Positions 38,001-48,274 of a stretch of DNA of 64,000 nucleotides are shown here, piece by piece. The DNA lies in contig NC_050735.1 in assembly GCF_014529535.1 (NCBI RefSeq), positions 868,001 through 932,000 of the forward strand, read 5' to 3'. The notes beneath the pieces are model-generated. The model did no database searches, was not told the DNA's origin, and saw only the letters and a list, made by a program, of their open reading frames with translations. The DNA is from Bradysia coprophila (taxonomy: Eukaryota > Arthropoda > Insecta > Diptera > Sciaridae). Each line of letters opens with the position of its first letter. The first letter of the stretch is position 1. Made by a program: the position numbers and the translations under genes.

Positions 38001-41000
38001 ATCACGGTGATAGTCAGCAATCACGGTGATAGTCAGCTATCACTCATGATAGTTTTCTACAACGGTGATAGTCAGCTATTACAGGCAAAATTAGCATATT
38101 TCACGCCATGACATAAAATATTTATAAAATTTTATGAAAAACCAATTTCTGAATCGTTATTCAAATGTATGGAATGACACTAAAAAAACAATCAAACAGA
38201 AAACTTTAAAACTCCCACGAGTGTGAAGTTTGCGGCCAGAGCGAAGCGAGGGCCGTAATTCGCACGAGTCGTGCTATTTTATTCATGATTAAAGGTTTTG
38301 TGAATGTAGAAAGTACCGGGGGGTACATAAGTGTAAGGGAAGAACGACTGCTAGGAATTTCGCGCCGCGCCTTATATTTTGTATAAGGAAAATGTCACTT
38401 TGTGGGTTATTGTGAATGACACGGTCTACCGTCCTATTTTATATTGTACCAAAGTGAAAGAGTCCTCTAATCGTTCCAAATTCGCATCTTTTACTTTTGT
38501 TGAACAATAAGACTAAAACTGAATAATAGACGACTCATACGAGTGGGAAGTTTGCGGGCAGAGCGGAGCGAGGGCCGTAATTCACACGAGTCTCTGTCTA
38601 TTTATGTATTGTTGATTAAAAATCTGGCCGCAAATTTACAAGAAAATAGAGAACAGAAAAAGTGGTTTTCCAAAAAACTTGTACTCAAGCGAAGGTTTTA
38701 TATCAGTTATTTGTGATGTTTCGGAAGATTAACAACGGAAAATAAAATGAAATTGATTAAAAATATATTGAAAAAATTGTCAGTCAAGGGACCTGACCCG
38801 CCCAAAAGGTGGGGCCTAGTCTGCACAAGTTTGTCCAAGTGGGTTAGGTCGAGGGGTTGCTCGACTTTTTGATTCACCTGATTTACCATGATTAACAAGT
38901 GATTAACCATCGATTTACCATTGATTTACCCCTGATTAACCAAGTCAAACATCGTAACATCGTAACATCGTAACATCGTAATAACTCAATGAAATATAAT
39001 CATTTGGCTCACGGTAAATTACCGTCTTAATTTTTGGTAAATCAAAGTGAGCAGGGTTGCAATATGACTCACAAATCAATTTTTCCTTTAAAACCAACAC
39101 GTGATTTATTGGTTTTAATTTTTCAAAAAAAAAAGGTTTTGGTTCAAAGAAATAATCGAAAAACGAATATTTTCCCGCCTAAATGTAGGCAAATATGCAA
39201 AAAAAGCATTGTTCTAACCACACAAGACATCTGCGGAAAATTTATTGATATGTCACCTAAATATAGGCTAGACATTAGCAGACAAATTCAACGTATTTTG
39301 GTTATGTCGACATGTCGTACGAGTCATTCAGGGTATACATCGTTGCAGCAACCAAACACACTGTAACTACGCAAATTAAGAAGCTTGAATGAACTTTAGG
39401 ACGTTACCAATGATATAAGTATAAATAATAACATAATGCGATAATAGCATTATAGAAAATTCTATGCGGAATGCTAGTGCTGAACCACGGAGCCATCCTG
39501 TCCCGTCCTTTAAGATGAAGTACTCGCTAAACGTTTGAGTTAAACTGAAGAAATTGCAAAAACATTGAAAACTTGAAAATTTAGCAACTATCTTCAGGCG
39601 GAGTTTAGCCTTTATTTAGTGTTGAAAGTCACTCTTTTTTTAGCCATTAATTCTCGAATCACAAATTAATATCTCATTGTAATGAATTACTTTGTCATTG
39701 TGAACCCCGTACTTACTTTGCTACGCGTAAATGCGGGTGTGACTTCGGCTCGTTTTTCTTTCCATTCGGCACCTTCGAGCATAATTGGATTGCGTTTAAA
39801 TATCGGATCGGTTTCTTTATCGGTCTAAATGGAAATGTTATTTAGTTAACAAAATACGTTTTAGTATAATCCAATCCACCCGCCATTTAAGACGAATCTA
39901 CACATGGTTAATTTGATACCTACTTTTAGGGGCAAAATTATTATTATTTTGATGATAATTTTGAACTCGCATTCTTTTTGAAAAAAGTAAAACCATCGTT
40001 TGATGTTAAAACGTGTTTGCTTTCAGTAAAAATATAAATGTTTGTGGTGATGTAACCTCAGTCTGAGAAAACTCAATATTTCACGAAAATTGACACATAT
40101 TTTGAGTTTTATCGGAGTGAGGCTACATCGCCACAAGCATTTAAATTTTTCCTGAAAGCTAACACATTTTAACACCAAACGATGGTCGTACTTTTTCCAA
40201 AAAGAATGCGAGTCCAAAATTATCATCAAAATAATAATAAATTTTCCCCGAAAAGTAGGCAACAATTTAGCCATGTGTAGATTCGTCTTAAAGGTCTCAA
40301 TAAACAAGATAATAATTACGAGTGACGCAACGTCGTTGTCACGAAATTTTTTGAAATCTTTCACCAAAATATCTTTAGCAACTTGACTGTCGATGATTAG
40401 TAGTTTTGGAGTTCGACCAGACATGATGCCAACGAATGGGCTCTTACCACGGTACTGTCTGATGTTAAAGAAAAACAGTTCAGTTGATTTAATCATCACG
40501 TAGATTAAGAAGTTTATTGACAGGAGGTGAGAACTTTAGACTGATCATACAAAGACTGGTATTTTGTACGATAAAATGTGGTCCAGACACCAGTTTGTAT
40601 AAGACACTAATTTCGTCAAATTTACGTAGAGTTTTTCACTAACACATGTAGGCTAGGCATGTATTACGTATTTCATGGTGGGACCACAAATTTTACGTAG
40701 TTATGTTCGTAATTTCCTGTCTAGTTTTGATTAGTCTAAGGTGAGAACGCCGCAAGGCGAAATCACGAAATTTTTATCATTTGTCTCATGGCCAATAGCT
40801 TCCCCTCTCAGAACAATCTGAAGAAAGTCTTTTAGCTTGGATTTATGCTTAGGCTAAACCAAAGCACCTAGCAGGGTAATAGAAAAAAATAAAGTAGTAC
40901 TTTAATCGAAGTATGCGAATATTTCCATACCTTTTTTTCTTACTGTCATTGCAAAATTACCATTAAGGCTGCTAATGGTATTATTGGTATCAAAATACTA

Positions 41001-41659
41001 CTCTATTTGACGTGTAAAAACCTCTATTACCCTGCTAGGTGCTTTGGCTAAACCCTTTATCTTCTTGTTAGGGCCAGGTAAAGGTGCTGACTATCGGAAT
41101 AATTGTAAACAACTTAACCTGGCCTTAACTAAAGCTAAGTACACTGTACACTCATCATCAATAGTGTTAAATGCTAGTATGCCGAACTGAGGTAAATTTA
41201 TTAAATCAGTCCTCAGTGTCGACCGAATGCTCATTTAGAGTAGTCTGCACGTAATTTTGTTTTCATGCTTCGGGGACGAAAATGAGGGCAATTTTTCGAA
41301 TTTTCTCGGGCTTCCGGCCCTCTGCATGAAAACTTACATGTGCACCTGTTTGGGACGGTTGATTTAAGGCACTTTCGCTTCTAAGCCTCACTTCGTTCGA
41401 CCTACAATCCGCGAAATTGCCTAAAATCAATCGTCCAAAACAGGTGCACAAATAACCATTATAATGCAACTCACTTATAGACTGCCATGTGTTCGTCGCA
41501 AAGGTTTATTTTTTGCATAAATGACTTCGGAAACGAACCGAGTATCGGATATGATCTTACACTTGTAACTTTGCGATTTTTCCAGTACTGGAAATTCCAC
41601 ACCAAATACAAATAAATCAAAACGAACACGCCGGATATTTGGAATATTATTGACAACAT
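35076..41659 (-). CDS. Cytochrome P450, CYP28-like, with one in-frame stop (possible pseudogene)
   Basis: Nine exons on the minus strand: 41659-41475, 40458-40320, 39824-39717, 36526-36422, 36357-35994, 35863-35829, 35772-35637, 35576-35307, 35239-35076. All GT..AG junctions are in phase and total 502 codons, the normal P450 length. Seen in order: membrane anchor (IIFQISGVFVLIYLYLV), FGSFP-like LGSFPKSF, SPFVGIM, C-helix EWKEKRAEVTPAF, I-helix LLYGFETSS (Tyr where relatives have Asp or similar), K-helix ETLRKNPP, FNPDRFSSE and haem loop FLDGPRQCFG. The only defect is TAA at 36464-36466 in exon 4 (TKFVH-stop-EIQKEHPDGFDAKD). No alternative splice removes it. Introns 2 and 3 carry fold-back elements and a 19-bp satellite. 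CYP28 is assigned from the FxxGFETSS and FPKSF features typical of that fly family. Confidence 0.85.
36464..36466 (-). other. In-frame TAA in exon 4 of the CYP28-like gene
   Basis: With exon 4 starting at 36526 (TTG AAG GCT ATG), the 21st codon is TAA between CAT and GAA. The reading frame and homology continue on both sides. It truncates the product at about residue 164, before the I-helix and haem loop. Confidence 0.8.
36710..36784. repeat. Short hairpin in intron 3 of the CYP28-like gene
   Basis: TTTAACGAGAACTTTTAGCG with ACTACTTCAG pairs with CTGAAGTGGTCG and AAAGTTCTCGTTAAA around a loop of about 13 nt. Confidence 0.7.
37543..38080. repeat. 19-bp palindromic satellite, ~26 copies
   Basis: The unit CTATCACRGTGATAGTCAG (19 bp) repeats head to tail about 26 times, with two or three decayed units at the right end (CAATCAC, TACAACGG). 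Fifteen of the 19 bases form the palindrome CTATCAC-R-GTGATAG; the central R is G or A, and otherwise copies are nearly identical. It lies within the large intron 3 of the CYP28-like gene. No spacers, so not a CRISPR. Confidence 0.95.
38216..38281. repeat. CpG-loop hairpin element, copy 1 of a close pair
   Basis: ACGAGTGTGAAGTTTGCGGC pairs with the complement of GGGCCGTAATTCGCACGAGT; the loop is AGAGCGAAGCGA. A second copy is at 38525-38600 in the same orientation. Confidence 0.75.
38525..38600. repeat. CpG-loop hairpin element, copy 2
   Basis: GACTCATACGAGTGGGAAGT and GCGGGCAGAGCGGAGCGAGG are near-identical to the element 300 bp upstream, with the same arm pairing and loop. Confidence 0.75.
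38949..38981. repeat. 9-bp direct repeat CATCGTAAC
   Basis: CATCGTAAC is repeated four times in tandem (the last unit ends TAA), inside the large intron of the CYP28-like gene. It follows a run of GATTTACC/GATTAACC variants at 38878-38945. Confidence 0.7.
39885..40293. mobile_element. Fold-back element in intron 2 of the CYP28-like gene
   Basis: CATTTAAGACGAATCTACAC on the left pairs with its complement ending at 40293. Further pairs are ATTATTATTTTGATGATAAT, CGCATTCTTTTTGAAAAA and AAAATATTTGAGTTTT-type blocks toward the centre. The arm motif GGTCGTAC-TTTTT-CAAAAAG resembles the element at 11695-12120. The intron remains spliceable around it. Confidence 0.75.
40861..41045. mobile_element. 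MITE with AAAGCACCTAGCAGGGTA ends, copy 1; 9-bp target duplication
   Basis: 185 bp with inverted ends AAAGCACCTAGCAGGGTAAT / ATTACCCTGCTAGGTGCTTT. It is flanked on both sides by GGCTAAACC (40852-40860 and 41046-41054), a perfect 9-bp target-site duplication. Nine-bp duplications are typical of Mutator-like transposons. It lies in intron 1 of the CYP28-like gene. Confidence 0.88.
41336..41453. repeat. Hairpin element in intron 1 of the CYP28-like gene
   Basis: GTGCACCTGTTTGGGACGG and TTGATTTAAGGCA pair with TGCCTAAAATCAA and CGTCCAAAACAGGTGCAC. The loop contains CTTCGTTCG. The right end is 22 bp from the exon 1 donor. Confidence 0.75.
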
Positions 41660-42009
41660 TTTGTCTTGTTTTATTCCTTGTTACGAAATCCTTGCTTTTT
41701 GTTGTTCTTCAGTCAGTTTAAATTTGTTTTATCCACTGTCAGCGAAACAACGGCCGTCCACAAACTGTCGTCTTCAGTATTCTCGTGTTTGATTTTATTT
41801 ATTCAGAACACTATAAGTTGCGCGATTGAAAAATGCACGAATCTTAGCAGATAACAAACATCCTAATTGTGATTGACGAACCTAATAATGGTTTATGTGA
41901 GATAAGTACTGTGAAAACAGTCTGTGCGATAACGTTTACCAATACCCTCTATAGCAACCTAACTACGGTTGCTAAGGTGGTAAATGTGCAACCAAGTGGC
42001 CTTTTAATA

Positions 42010-42157
42010 GCAGAGCTTACTTTAGAGAATTTTAATTCTGAAAAAAATCCGAAAAAGTTCTGAAAAATTCCGAAAAATCATTTCAGAATTTTTCGGAACT
42101 TTTTCGGAATTTTTTGAGAATTTTCAGAATTAAAATTCTCTAAAGTAAGCCCTGCTC
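42010..42157. repeat. AT-rich fold-back with TTCCGAAAAA arms, copy 2
   Basis: GCAGAGCTTACTTTAGAGAA on the left pairs with the complement ending in TTCTCTAAAGTAAGCCCTGC. The inner part is built from TTCCGAAAAAT and its complement. It is related to 13200-13322. Confidence 0.75.
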
Positions 42158-42188
42158 AATAGAACAAACTGACAAATTATAGTAGATT

Positions 42189-42304
42189 ACAGCAGAGCCT
42201 ATGTAAATGAGTAATACATGTGTGCGATGTTTGCGGCGTGTGAGCCGAAGGCGAACCGCCTAATTTTGCACACATGTATTACTCATTCACATAGGCTCTT
42301 CTGT
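42189..42304. repeat. Hairpin element with CpG-rich loop
   Basis: AGAGCCTATGTAAATGAGTA and ATACATGTGTGC pair with GCACACATGTAT and TACTCATTCACATAGGCTCT. The loop contains TGTGAGCCGAAGGCGAACCG. The outer ACAG / CTGT also pair. Confidence 0.8.
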
Positions 42305-42311
42305 ACTGTTC

Positions 42312-42620
42312 TTTAATGTGTAGGCATCCTGTGCGTTGTATTTACATTGTCAAACTACGAAACAATTTTGCATAAAACAGCATTTCGGAACCTTTCCACT
42401 TCTATCCATTTTGAACTAAAATTTCATTTTGATTTAGTAGGCATCGGTTGTGCACGCCATTTCGGCTATATTTAATTGACTTCTTTGTTGTTGTCATTCT
42501 CATTGCATGTAAATGATCGCGCATAGCATGTAAATCATCGAAAAACCTAACATGTAAGTTTCATTTACATTCTCATCGCAGACAATGTAAATACAACGTA
42601 CAGAATGCCTACACATTAAA
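42312..42620. mobile_element. MITE with TTTAATGTGTAGGCAT ends
   Basis: TTTAATGTGTAGGCATCCTG and GTTGTATTTACATTGTC pair with GACAATGTAAATACAAC and CAGAATGCCTACACATTAAA. The interior carries repeated GCATGTAAAT. Length is about 310 bp, without an ORF. Confidence 0.75.
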
Positions 42621-43309
42621 AATAAAAAATCATATATTTGAATGTGTGTGTGACAGCTGCGTGGAAGAAGGACTTACTTATTTGTCTACTGAGGCAGCTG
42701 TATACTAAGTCTATCTCTATGTATGCAACGTAGCCTTTGCAATTTACATGGTAATTTCACAGCGTCAAAACAAAGTTTGTTTGCTACACTGAGAAAAACG
42801 TTGACAGTTCTGTCCCCAGGTAATGTAATTTCTCACATAAAAATCACATTACCTGACAGGTAATAATCTGAAAACTTTTTTGTCAGTGGAGCAGTGTAGC
42901 TAGAACTGAAAATCGAACTAGAATTAGGGTTTGCTCTTCTGACCCAAGAGAAGACTAAACTTAAAAATCATCGGTGTAAAATTGTGGATTTAATTACGCA
43001 CGGCATAGTGGGTCTAATTTGTAAATTCCCAGCATACGTAACTGCCAGAGAAACAAGGCATCAGAACAGTCGGAGCGTTTGCTGCGACTTAGCCCCGTAC
43101 GACCCGTAATCCTATTTCGTCCGCAACCATAATACGTTCGTAGCCCTAATAAGCCCGGAACCCTAATACGTCTATAACCCTCTAATCCGTCTGTTACCAA
43201 AATGCAAGTCAAGTTGGGCATTGTCAAATTTACTGAAAGTGTTCATTTTTAAAATTGCGCATAGCGCAATTACGAAAGCCCGTACGAAGTACCTCTCAAA
43301 TAAAACCAA

Positions 43310-44185
43310 CAATTTACGACATTATTTTAGAAAACCCAAAATTTTTTGCCAACTTTCCATTGGGTATTCAATTACCTCTCAAATGAAACAAAAACTAGCA
43401 AAATCGGATGAGATTTACTCGATTTATGTGCAAAAAGCACTTAGGGCCGAGTAGCGGCCTTAGTCCAAGGGCCCAAATTTGAAACTTTTTTCGCCACGTT
43501 CTTTTCGGTATTCAATTACCTTCCATAAAAACAAAATCTAACAAAATCGGATGAGATTTAGTCGATTTATGTGCAAAAAACACTTAGGGTCGAGTAGCGG
43601 CCTCAGTCCAAGGGCCCTAATTTTGAAACTTTTTTCGCCACGTTCTTTTCGGCATTCAATTACCTTCCATAAAAAAACTAAATCTAGCAAAATCGGATGA
43701 GATTTACTCGATTTATGTGCAAAAAACACTTAGGGCCGCGTAGCGGCCTTAGTCCAAGGGCCCAAATTTGAAACTTTTTTCGCCACGTTCTTTTCGGTAT
43801 TCAATTACCTTCCATAAAAAACTAAATCTAACAAAATCGGATGAGATTTACTCGATTTATGTGCAAAAAGCACTTAGGGCCGAGTAGCGGCCTTAGTCCA
43901 AGTGCCCAAATTTGAAACTTTTTTTGCCGTCATTCTATTCGGCATTCAATTATCTCTCAAACGAAACAAAAACTAACAAAATCGGATGAGATTTACTCGA
44001 TTTATGTGCAAAAAACACTTAGGGCCGAGTAGCGGCCTTAGTCCAAGGGCCCAAATTTGAAACTTTTTTCGCCACGTTCTTTTCAGTATTCAATTACCTT
44101 CCATAAAAAACTAAATCTAGCAAAATCGGATGAGATTTACTCGATTTATGTGCAAAAAACACTTAGGGCCGAGTAACGACCTTTG
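43310..44185. repeat. Six tandem ~145-bp repeats
   Basis: The marker AAAATCGGATGAGATTTACT starts near 43399, 43543, 43688, 43833, 43978 and 44124, a period of about 145 bp. Each unit also has CGATTTATGTGCAAAAA, CACTTAGGGCCGAGTAGCGG, CTTAGTCCAAGGGCCC and CATTCAATTACC-type blocks. Array lies inside a terminal-inverted-repeat element. Confidence 0.9.
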
Positions 44186-44471
44186 AGCCCTCCCAACAAG
44201 CCCACGTTGCATCTTACCCAAAAACAATGTTCAGCAACTTTGTTCTACTCGTCAATACCTTTCATTTGATATATCACAAGCAACTATTGCGTGCGTATTT
44301 CGGTAGATATCGTCGAAAGACTGAAAAACACCTACAGGGCCCTAGCTCTGGAAGGGCCGACCCTACCATGCCCATTTTCGAACTTGACCTTACTTTTGTC
44401 GATACCAATCGGGAAAAAAAAGAATTTTGAAAAAAGGTTGTGATTTGCTCAAGCTAGAGGGGTCACAGACG

Positions 44472-44503
44472 GACGGACGGACGGACGGACGGACGGACGG
44501 ACA
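44472..44503. repeat. (GGAC)n microsatellite
   Basis: ACGGACGGACGGACGGAC repeated about seven times. It corresponds, reversed, to the GTCCGTCCGTCTGTCTG run at 19020-19050 in the other copy of the element. Confidence 0.85.
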
Positions 44504-45609
44504 TTTTTTTTATTGCGGATTCGTCATCTATGAACATAACCAAATGCTTTGCCCTTACTGTCTGCTTCCAATTCGACGTGTTACAAACGGTATATTAATC
44601 TTATAAGCCCCAGTACTTCGTACGGGGCTAAAAAAGATTCGGTGCATATATTTTACCTCATCTTCAGCTTACCGTCCAGCGAGAAGCACGCCGACATTTT
44701 ACATTTCTATCTTTTTGCAAACCTTTGCAACTTTCCGCTTTGAATAAAATATAAAGATCTGTTCCAAGGACGTCCGAATTGTTACATTTCATCCATAGAC
44801 AACATAACCTAAAAAATTGCTCATGAAAAATGAACTGCCATAAATAGCGCGAAGCATCTTCAATACGTAAAATTTTTTGAAAGCTGTCACTATAAGTATA
44901 TGTCGTCTATAGATGAAATCGTCGTGTCGGGCTGTCAAAGTTTGCGTTTACAGTTATTTGGAACAAACCTATTGGAGGCCACAAATTTCAATTTAGTTTA
45001 CTCAGCGACCACAATGACGGACTACAGTCACGCAAAACCCTATTTTGACCAAGGTAAAATATATTTGCGGAGGTAATGCCATTCAGACGCGCGGCCTAAC
45101 ACAATAGTTCGATGCTAATGACACCTTTTTTTTAAATGGTTGACTCCGATTTACTTGTGTTTAACAAAATACTGTTAAATACTTTTAAAGAAATGGTAGA
45201 GATGACGTTTATAGCGAACTTTCGTGCCACCGCACATCTGAATCGGTTATATCCGCCCATATATCTATACCTTGATTTTGACTTGCTACATTTTCGTTTA
45301 ATTTTATCTCAGTTGTGGTTTTAGCCGCCCTATGTCCATTGACGCTTTTGTTGAAATCAAAATAGATTCAATATCATTTCGTACAGTTTTCATGATTATG
45401 TATCAGCAGTTCGTCTTTCTAATCTTAAGTGCCCGTCAGCAAACCTTTTCACATGATATTGAAGGACAATTCTAATCTAAATGTTATCTAAATTGAGTTT
45501 ATTCACCTTCAGGAAACTTTGCCTACTCCAACAAACTTTATCCAGCGTACTGGTGCAAAATCGTTCATTGAGGAGAAAACAAAATGACATACAATTGCTA
45601 AATGTTTCT

Positions 45610-45648
45610 CATATGCAGAATGAGCACCAGCTGAATATCACCAGCTGG
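45610..45648. repeat. 39-bp block, perfect inverted partner at 50236-50274
   Basis: Begins CATATGCAGAATGAGCACCA and ends CACCAGCTGG, with two CACCAGCTG boxes. The exact reverse complement is at 50236-50274, and weaker similarity extends about 60 bp further inward on both sides. The pair brackets the LINE, minisatellite and fold-back. Confidence 0.85.
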
Positions 45649-45720
45649 TGTACAAACAACAACACTTTGTATTGTATACAATTCAAAGACAACCTACACA
45701 CAGTGCATTTCTATGTGTAG

Positions 45721-47877
45721 GACAGTGTCGGATTAGTAATCACAGCGGCAAAAAAGTCAATCCCAAGAGGACATAGGAAAATCTACATCCCAGGCTGGTC
45801 GGACAATAGTAAAGAACTGTACGACGAATTTACTAGTACCGGTAACGCTGAAACTGGAAAGCTTTTATTGGCCTCAATTGATGCAAACCGAAAAGAAATA
45901 TGGGAGGAAAACTTAAAATCGATAAATTTCACAAAATTAAGCAAGAAAGCATGGAACACACTGAATCGATTATGCGGACGATCGAAAAATAACAAGAAAA
46001 TATACCCGGTCACAGCAGATGAAATTGCCACACATATGGTCAACAATTCCAAAGGAATAGTGTCAGAAAACCAAAGGAAAAAGGTTGGAAAGCAGTACAT
46101 CCGAAATTTTCGAAATAGCCAACCGGTTTCGAACATTGCAACTCCTTATTCGATAGAGGAAATTGATGATGCAATCTCAGAAGTGGAATGCGGCAAAGCA
46201 CCCGGATCGGACAACTTTTTCCCGGATTACATTAAACACCTCGGTACAAAGGCTAGAAAGTGGATCACAAGCTACTTCAATAACATCAAACTGTCTGGGA
46301 AAATACCGAAAACTTGGAAAAAAGCAAGAGTAATCGCTGCACTAAAACCGAACAAAGCGCCGAACGAAGTAACCAGCTACAGACCAATTTCGCTTCTAAG
46401 TTGCTGTTATAAGCTATTCGAACGTTGTCTGCTAGCCAGAATTCGTCCTATCATCGAAGACGTCATACCGAAAGCACAGGCTGGTTTTCAAAAAAACAGA
46501 AACTGCTGCGAGCAAGTACTGGCACTGACGAACTACATTGAACTCGGCTTTGAAAAAGGACTGAAAACTGGTGTAATCTTCGTCGATCTGTCTGCTGCCT
46601 ATGACACGGTATGGAAACGAGGGCTCCTATTAAAGTTAAGTGAAATAATTCCTTGCAAACAAACTCTTTCTTTAATCATGGATATGTTAAGCGACCGGAA
46701 CCTCCAAGTGACGATAAACGGTAAAGAGAGCAGATCACGCATCCTCAACAACGACCTACCTCAAGGCTCCGTTCTGTCAAGCATCTTGTACTGTTTGTAC
46801 ACAGCCGATCTGCCGATGAACACTCGCTCCAGATTTTTCATCTACGCTGACGACATTGCAGTTGCCAACCAAGGAAAAACGTTTGAGGAAATCGAAGCAG
46901 CACTGCAACAGGATCTGAACATCATGTCAAATTATTTCAAACATTGGCGGTTGAAGCCGAACCATGGCAAAACTGTACACTGCGTTTTCCACTTGAACAA
47001 CCGTCAAGCTAGCAGAACCTTAAACCTTCATCTAGACGGAAAGAACGTGGAACACGATAATAAGCCAGTGTACTTAGGTGTCACACTGGACAGAAGCTTG
47101 ACATACAGACTCCACATAGAAAAAACGACGAAAAAGTTGCAGTCAAGAATCAACATCGTCCGAAAATTAGCTGGAACGAAATGGGGATGCCAGGCTAAGA
47201 CTTTAAGAATCACAACTACGGCACTAGTAATTTCAACAGCAAACTATTGTGCACCGGTCTGGATGGCAAGCGCACACGCAGAAAAGGTTGACATCCAAAT
47301 CAACAGCGTTTTACGAACCGTGATTGGTGCAGTAAGCTCAACTCCCGTGCCATGGCTCTATGCGTTGAGCAATATACCGCCTCATCACATCACCAGAGAA
47401 GAATTAGCCATCAAAGAATGCCAACGAATAGCCAACGATAATGAACTAGCACTGCACAATGACATCTCATCAGCTCCAATCGAACTCCGTTTGACATCCA
47501 GAAATCCCTTTTGGCGTTTCTTCAGAAGCATCGGAAACATGAACGATTTTAAGAGCAGATGGAAACAATGGTGGGAGAACCTCACTGTAACAAACAAACA
47601 CATCATAGTCGATCCAACAGACGAAATCGAAGGTCAAGAATTACCTCGTCACATATGGGTGAAACTGAACAGGATCCGAAACGGTTTCGGATGTTGCGCA
47701 TACATGCTACACAAATGGAATTATGCAGAAAGCCCATTTTGTGAATGCGGGAGCGTGCAAACGATGGAACATATCTGGCGCTCCTGCACAATACACCGTT
47801 TCGAAGGCGATCTGATAGACATTCACAACGCAACGGACAATGCCATCGACTGGTTAACAAATCTGCAGGTAGACTGA
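45721..47877 (+). CDS. Reverse transcriptase of a 5'-truncated non-LTR retrotransposon (LINE)
   Basis: The open frame starts right after a stop at 45718-45720 and encodes about 718 residues; the first internal ATG is at 45868 or later, but the frame upstream already looks coding (ITAAKKSIPRGHRK, the linker that usually follows the endonuclease). The endonuclease itself is missing, so the copy is 5'-truncated. RT blocks are complete: FVDLSAAYDTVWKRGLL, LPQGSVLSSILYCLYTADLP, FFIYADDIAVA, HWRLKPNHGKT and VYLGVTLDRSL. The C-terminal end has a C-x-C-x7-H-x4-C zinc-knuckle-like motif (FCECGSVQTMEHIWRSC). The linker and finger fit the Jockey/I-like group of arthropod LINEs. No frameshift or stop in the RT, so insertion looks fairly recent. 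Confidence 0.92.
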   Translation, partial: DSVGLVITAAKKSIPRGHRKIYIPGWSDNSKELYDEFTSTGNAETGKLLLASIDANRKEIWEENLKSINFTKLSKKAWNTLNRLCGRSKNNKKIYPVTADEIATHMVNNSKGIVSENQRKKVGKQYIRNFRNSQPVSNIATPYSIEEIDDAISEVECGKAPGSDNFFPDYIKHLGTKARKWITSYFNNIKLSGKIPKTWKKARVIAALKPNKAPNEVTSYRPISLLSCCYKLFERCLLARIRPIIEDVIPKAQAGFQKNRNCCEQVLALTNYIELGFEKGLKTGVIFVDLSAAYDTVWKRGLLLKLSEIIPCKQTLSLIMDMLSDRNLQVTINGKESRSRILNNDLPQGSVLSSILYCLYTADLPMNTRSRFFIYADDIAVANQGKTFEEIEAALQQDLNIMSNYFKHWRLKPNHGKTVHCVFHLNNRQASRTLNLHLDGKNVEHDNKPVYLGVTLDRSLTYRLHIEKTTKKLQSRINIVRKLAGTKWGCQAKTLRITTTALVISTANYCAPVWMASAHAEKVDIQINSVLRTVIGAVSSTPVPWLYALSNIPPHHITREELAIKECQRIANDNELALHNDISSAPIELRLTSRNPFWRFFRSIGNMNDFKSRWKQWWENLTVTNKHIIVDPTDEIEGQELPRHIWVKLNRIRNGFGCCAYMLHKWNYAESPFCECGSVQTMEHIWRSCTIHRFEGDLIDIHNATDNAIDWLTNLQVD

Positions 47878-48233
47878 TGGTTGACGAAAATGATAAAGAA
47901 GTCGTTTGACGAAACTCTCTGTGATATCATGTCCGGAGCGATAGCGGAGGACTTGACGCAGTCTAACTTCCAAAAAAAGAACGAAGAAAATTTTTTGAGA
48001 CGCGGCAACTATATATAGGCGAGAATTTAAGTTTCTTTCTTTTGGCCTGTATCACCACAAATCCTATTCTATCTTATTCGCGCTTCAAATACGAGCAAAA
48101 CGAGCTATCACTCGACTATGTAACTTTAAAATTGCCGGAGATACATCGTTTTAAAGTTGGTCATTTTGATAGAAAATGCACCAAATTAACGTTTTCCAAA
48201 CAATCAAAATCTTTCAACTTACTCTGTATGTTT

Positions 48234-48274
48234 CTATCTGTCTATCTGTCTATCTGTCTATCTGTCTATCTATC
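48234..48274. repeat. (TCTG/TCTA)n microsatellite
   Basis: CTATCTGTCTATCTGTCTAT-type run followed by CGACGGTCGATCTCGGAAAC. A similar layout (GTCCGTC run followed by element-specific sequence) occurs in the GTACGAAGTAC elements, so this may be a third related element. Confidence 0.8.

Larger units (their letters stand above)
43277..44639. mobile_element. GTACGAAGTAC-ended element, copy 2
   Basis: The ends are inverted: AGCCCGTACGAAGTAC on the left and GTACTTCGTACGGGGCT on the right. Its right ~350 bp, reversed, matches the left part of the element at 18894 (GTTTGTAACACGTCGAAT, GTCCGTCCGTCC, AAAATTCTTTTTTTCCCGAT, ATATCTACCGAAATACG-like block). The middle is a ~145-bp tandem array. No intact ORF. 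Confidence 0.75.
41660..45720. other. Spacer between the CYP28-like gene and the LINE
   Basis: No cellular gene was seen. It holds fold-back elements (42010-42157, 42189-42304, 42312-42620), the GTACGAAGTAC-ended element with tandem repeats (43277-44639), and a 39-bp block (45610-45648) found inverted at 50236-50274. Confidence 0.5.

Noticed and set aside
37543..38080. Possible CRISPR array (regular palindromic repeats)
   Set aside because: Units are directly adjacent with no unique spacers, the unit is only 19 bp, and the DNA is eukaryotic.
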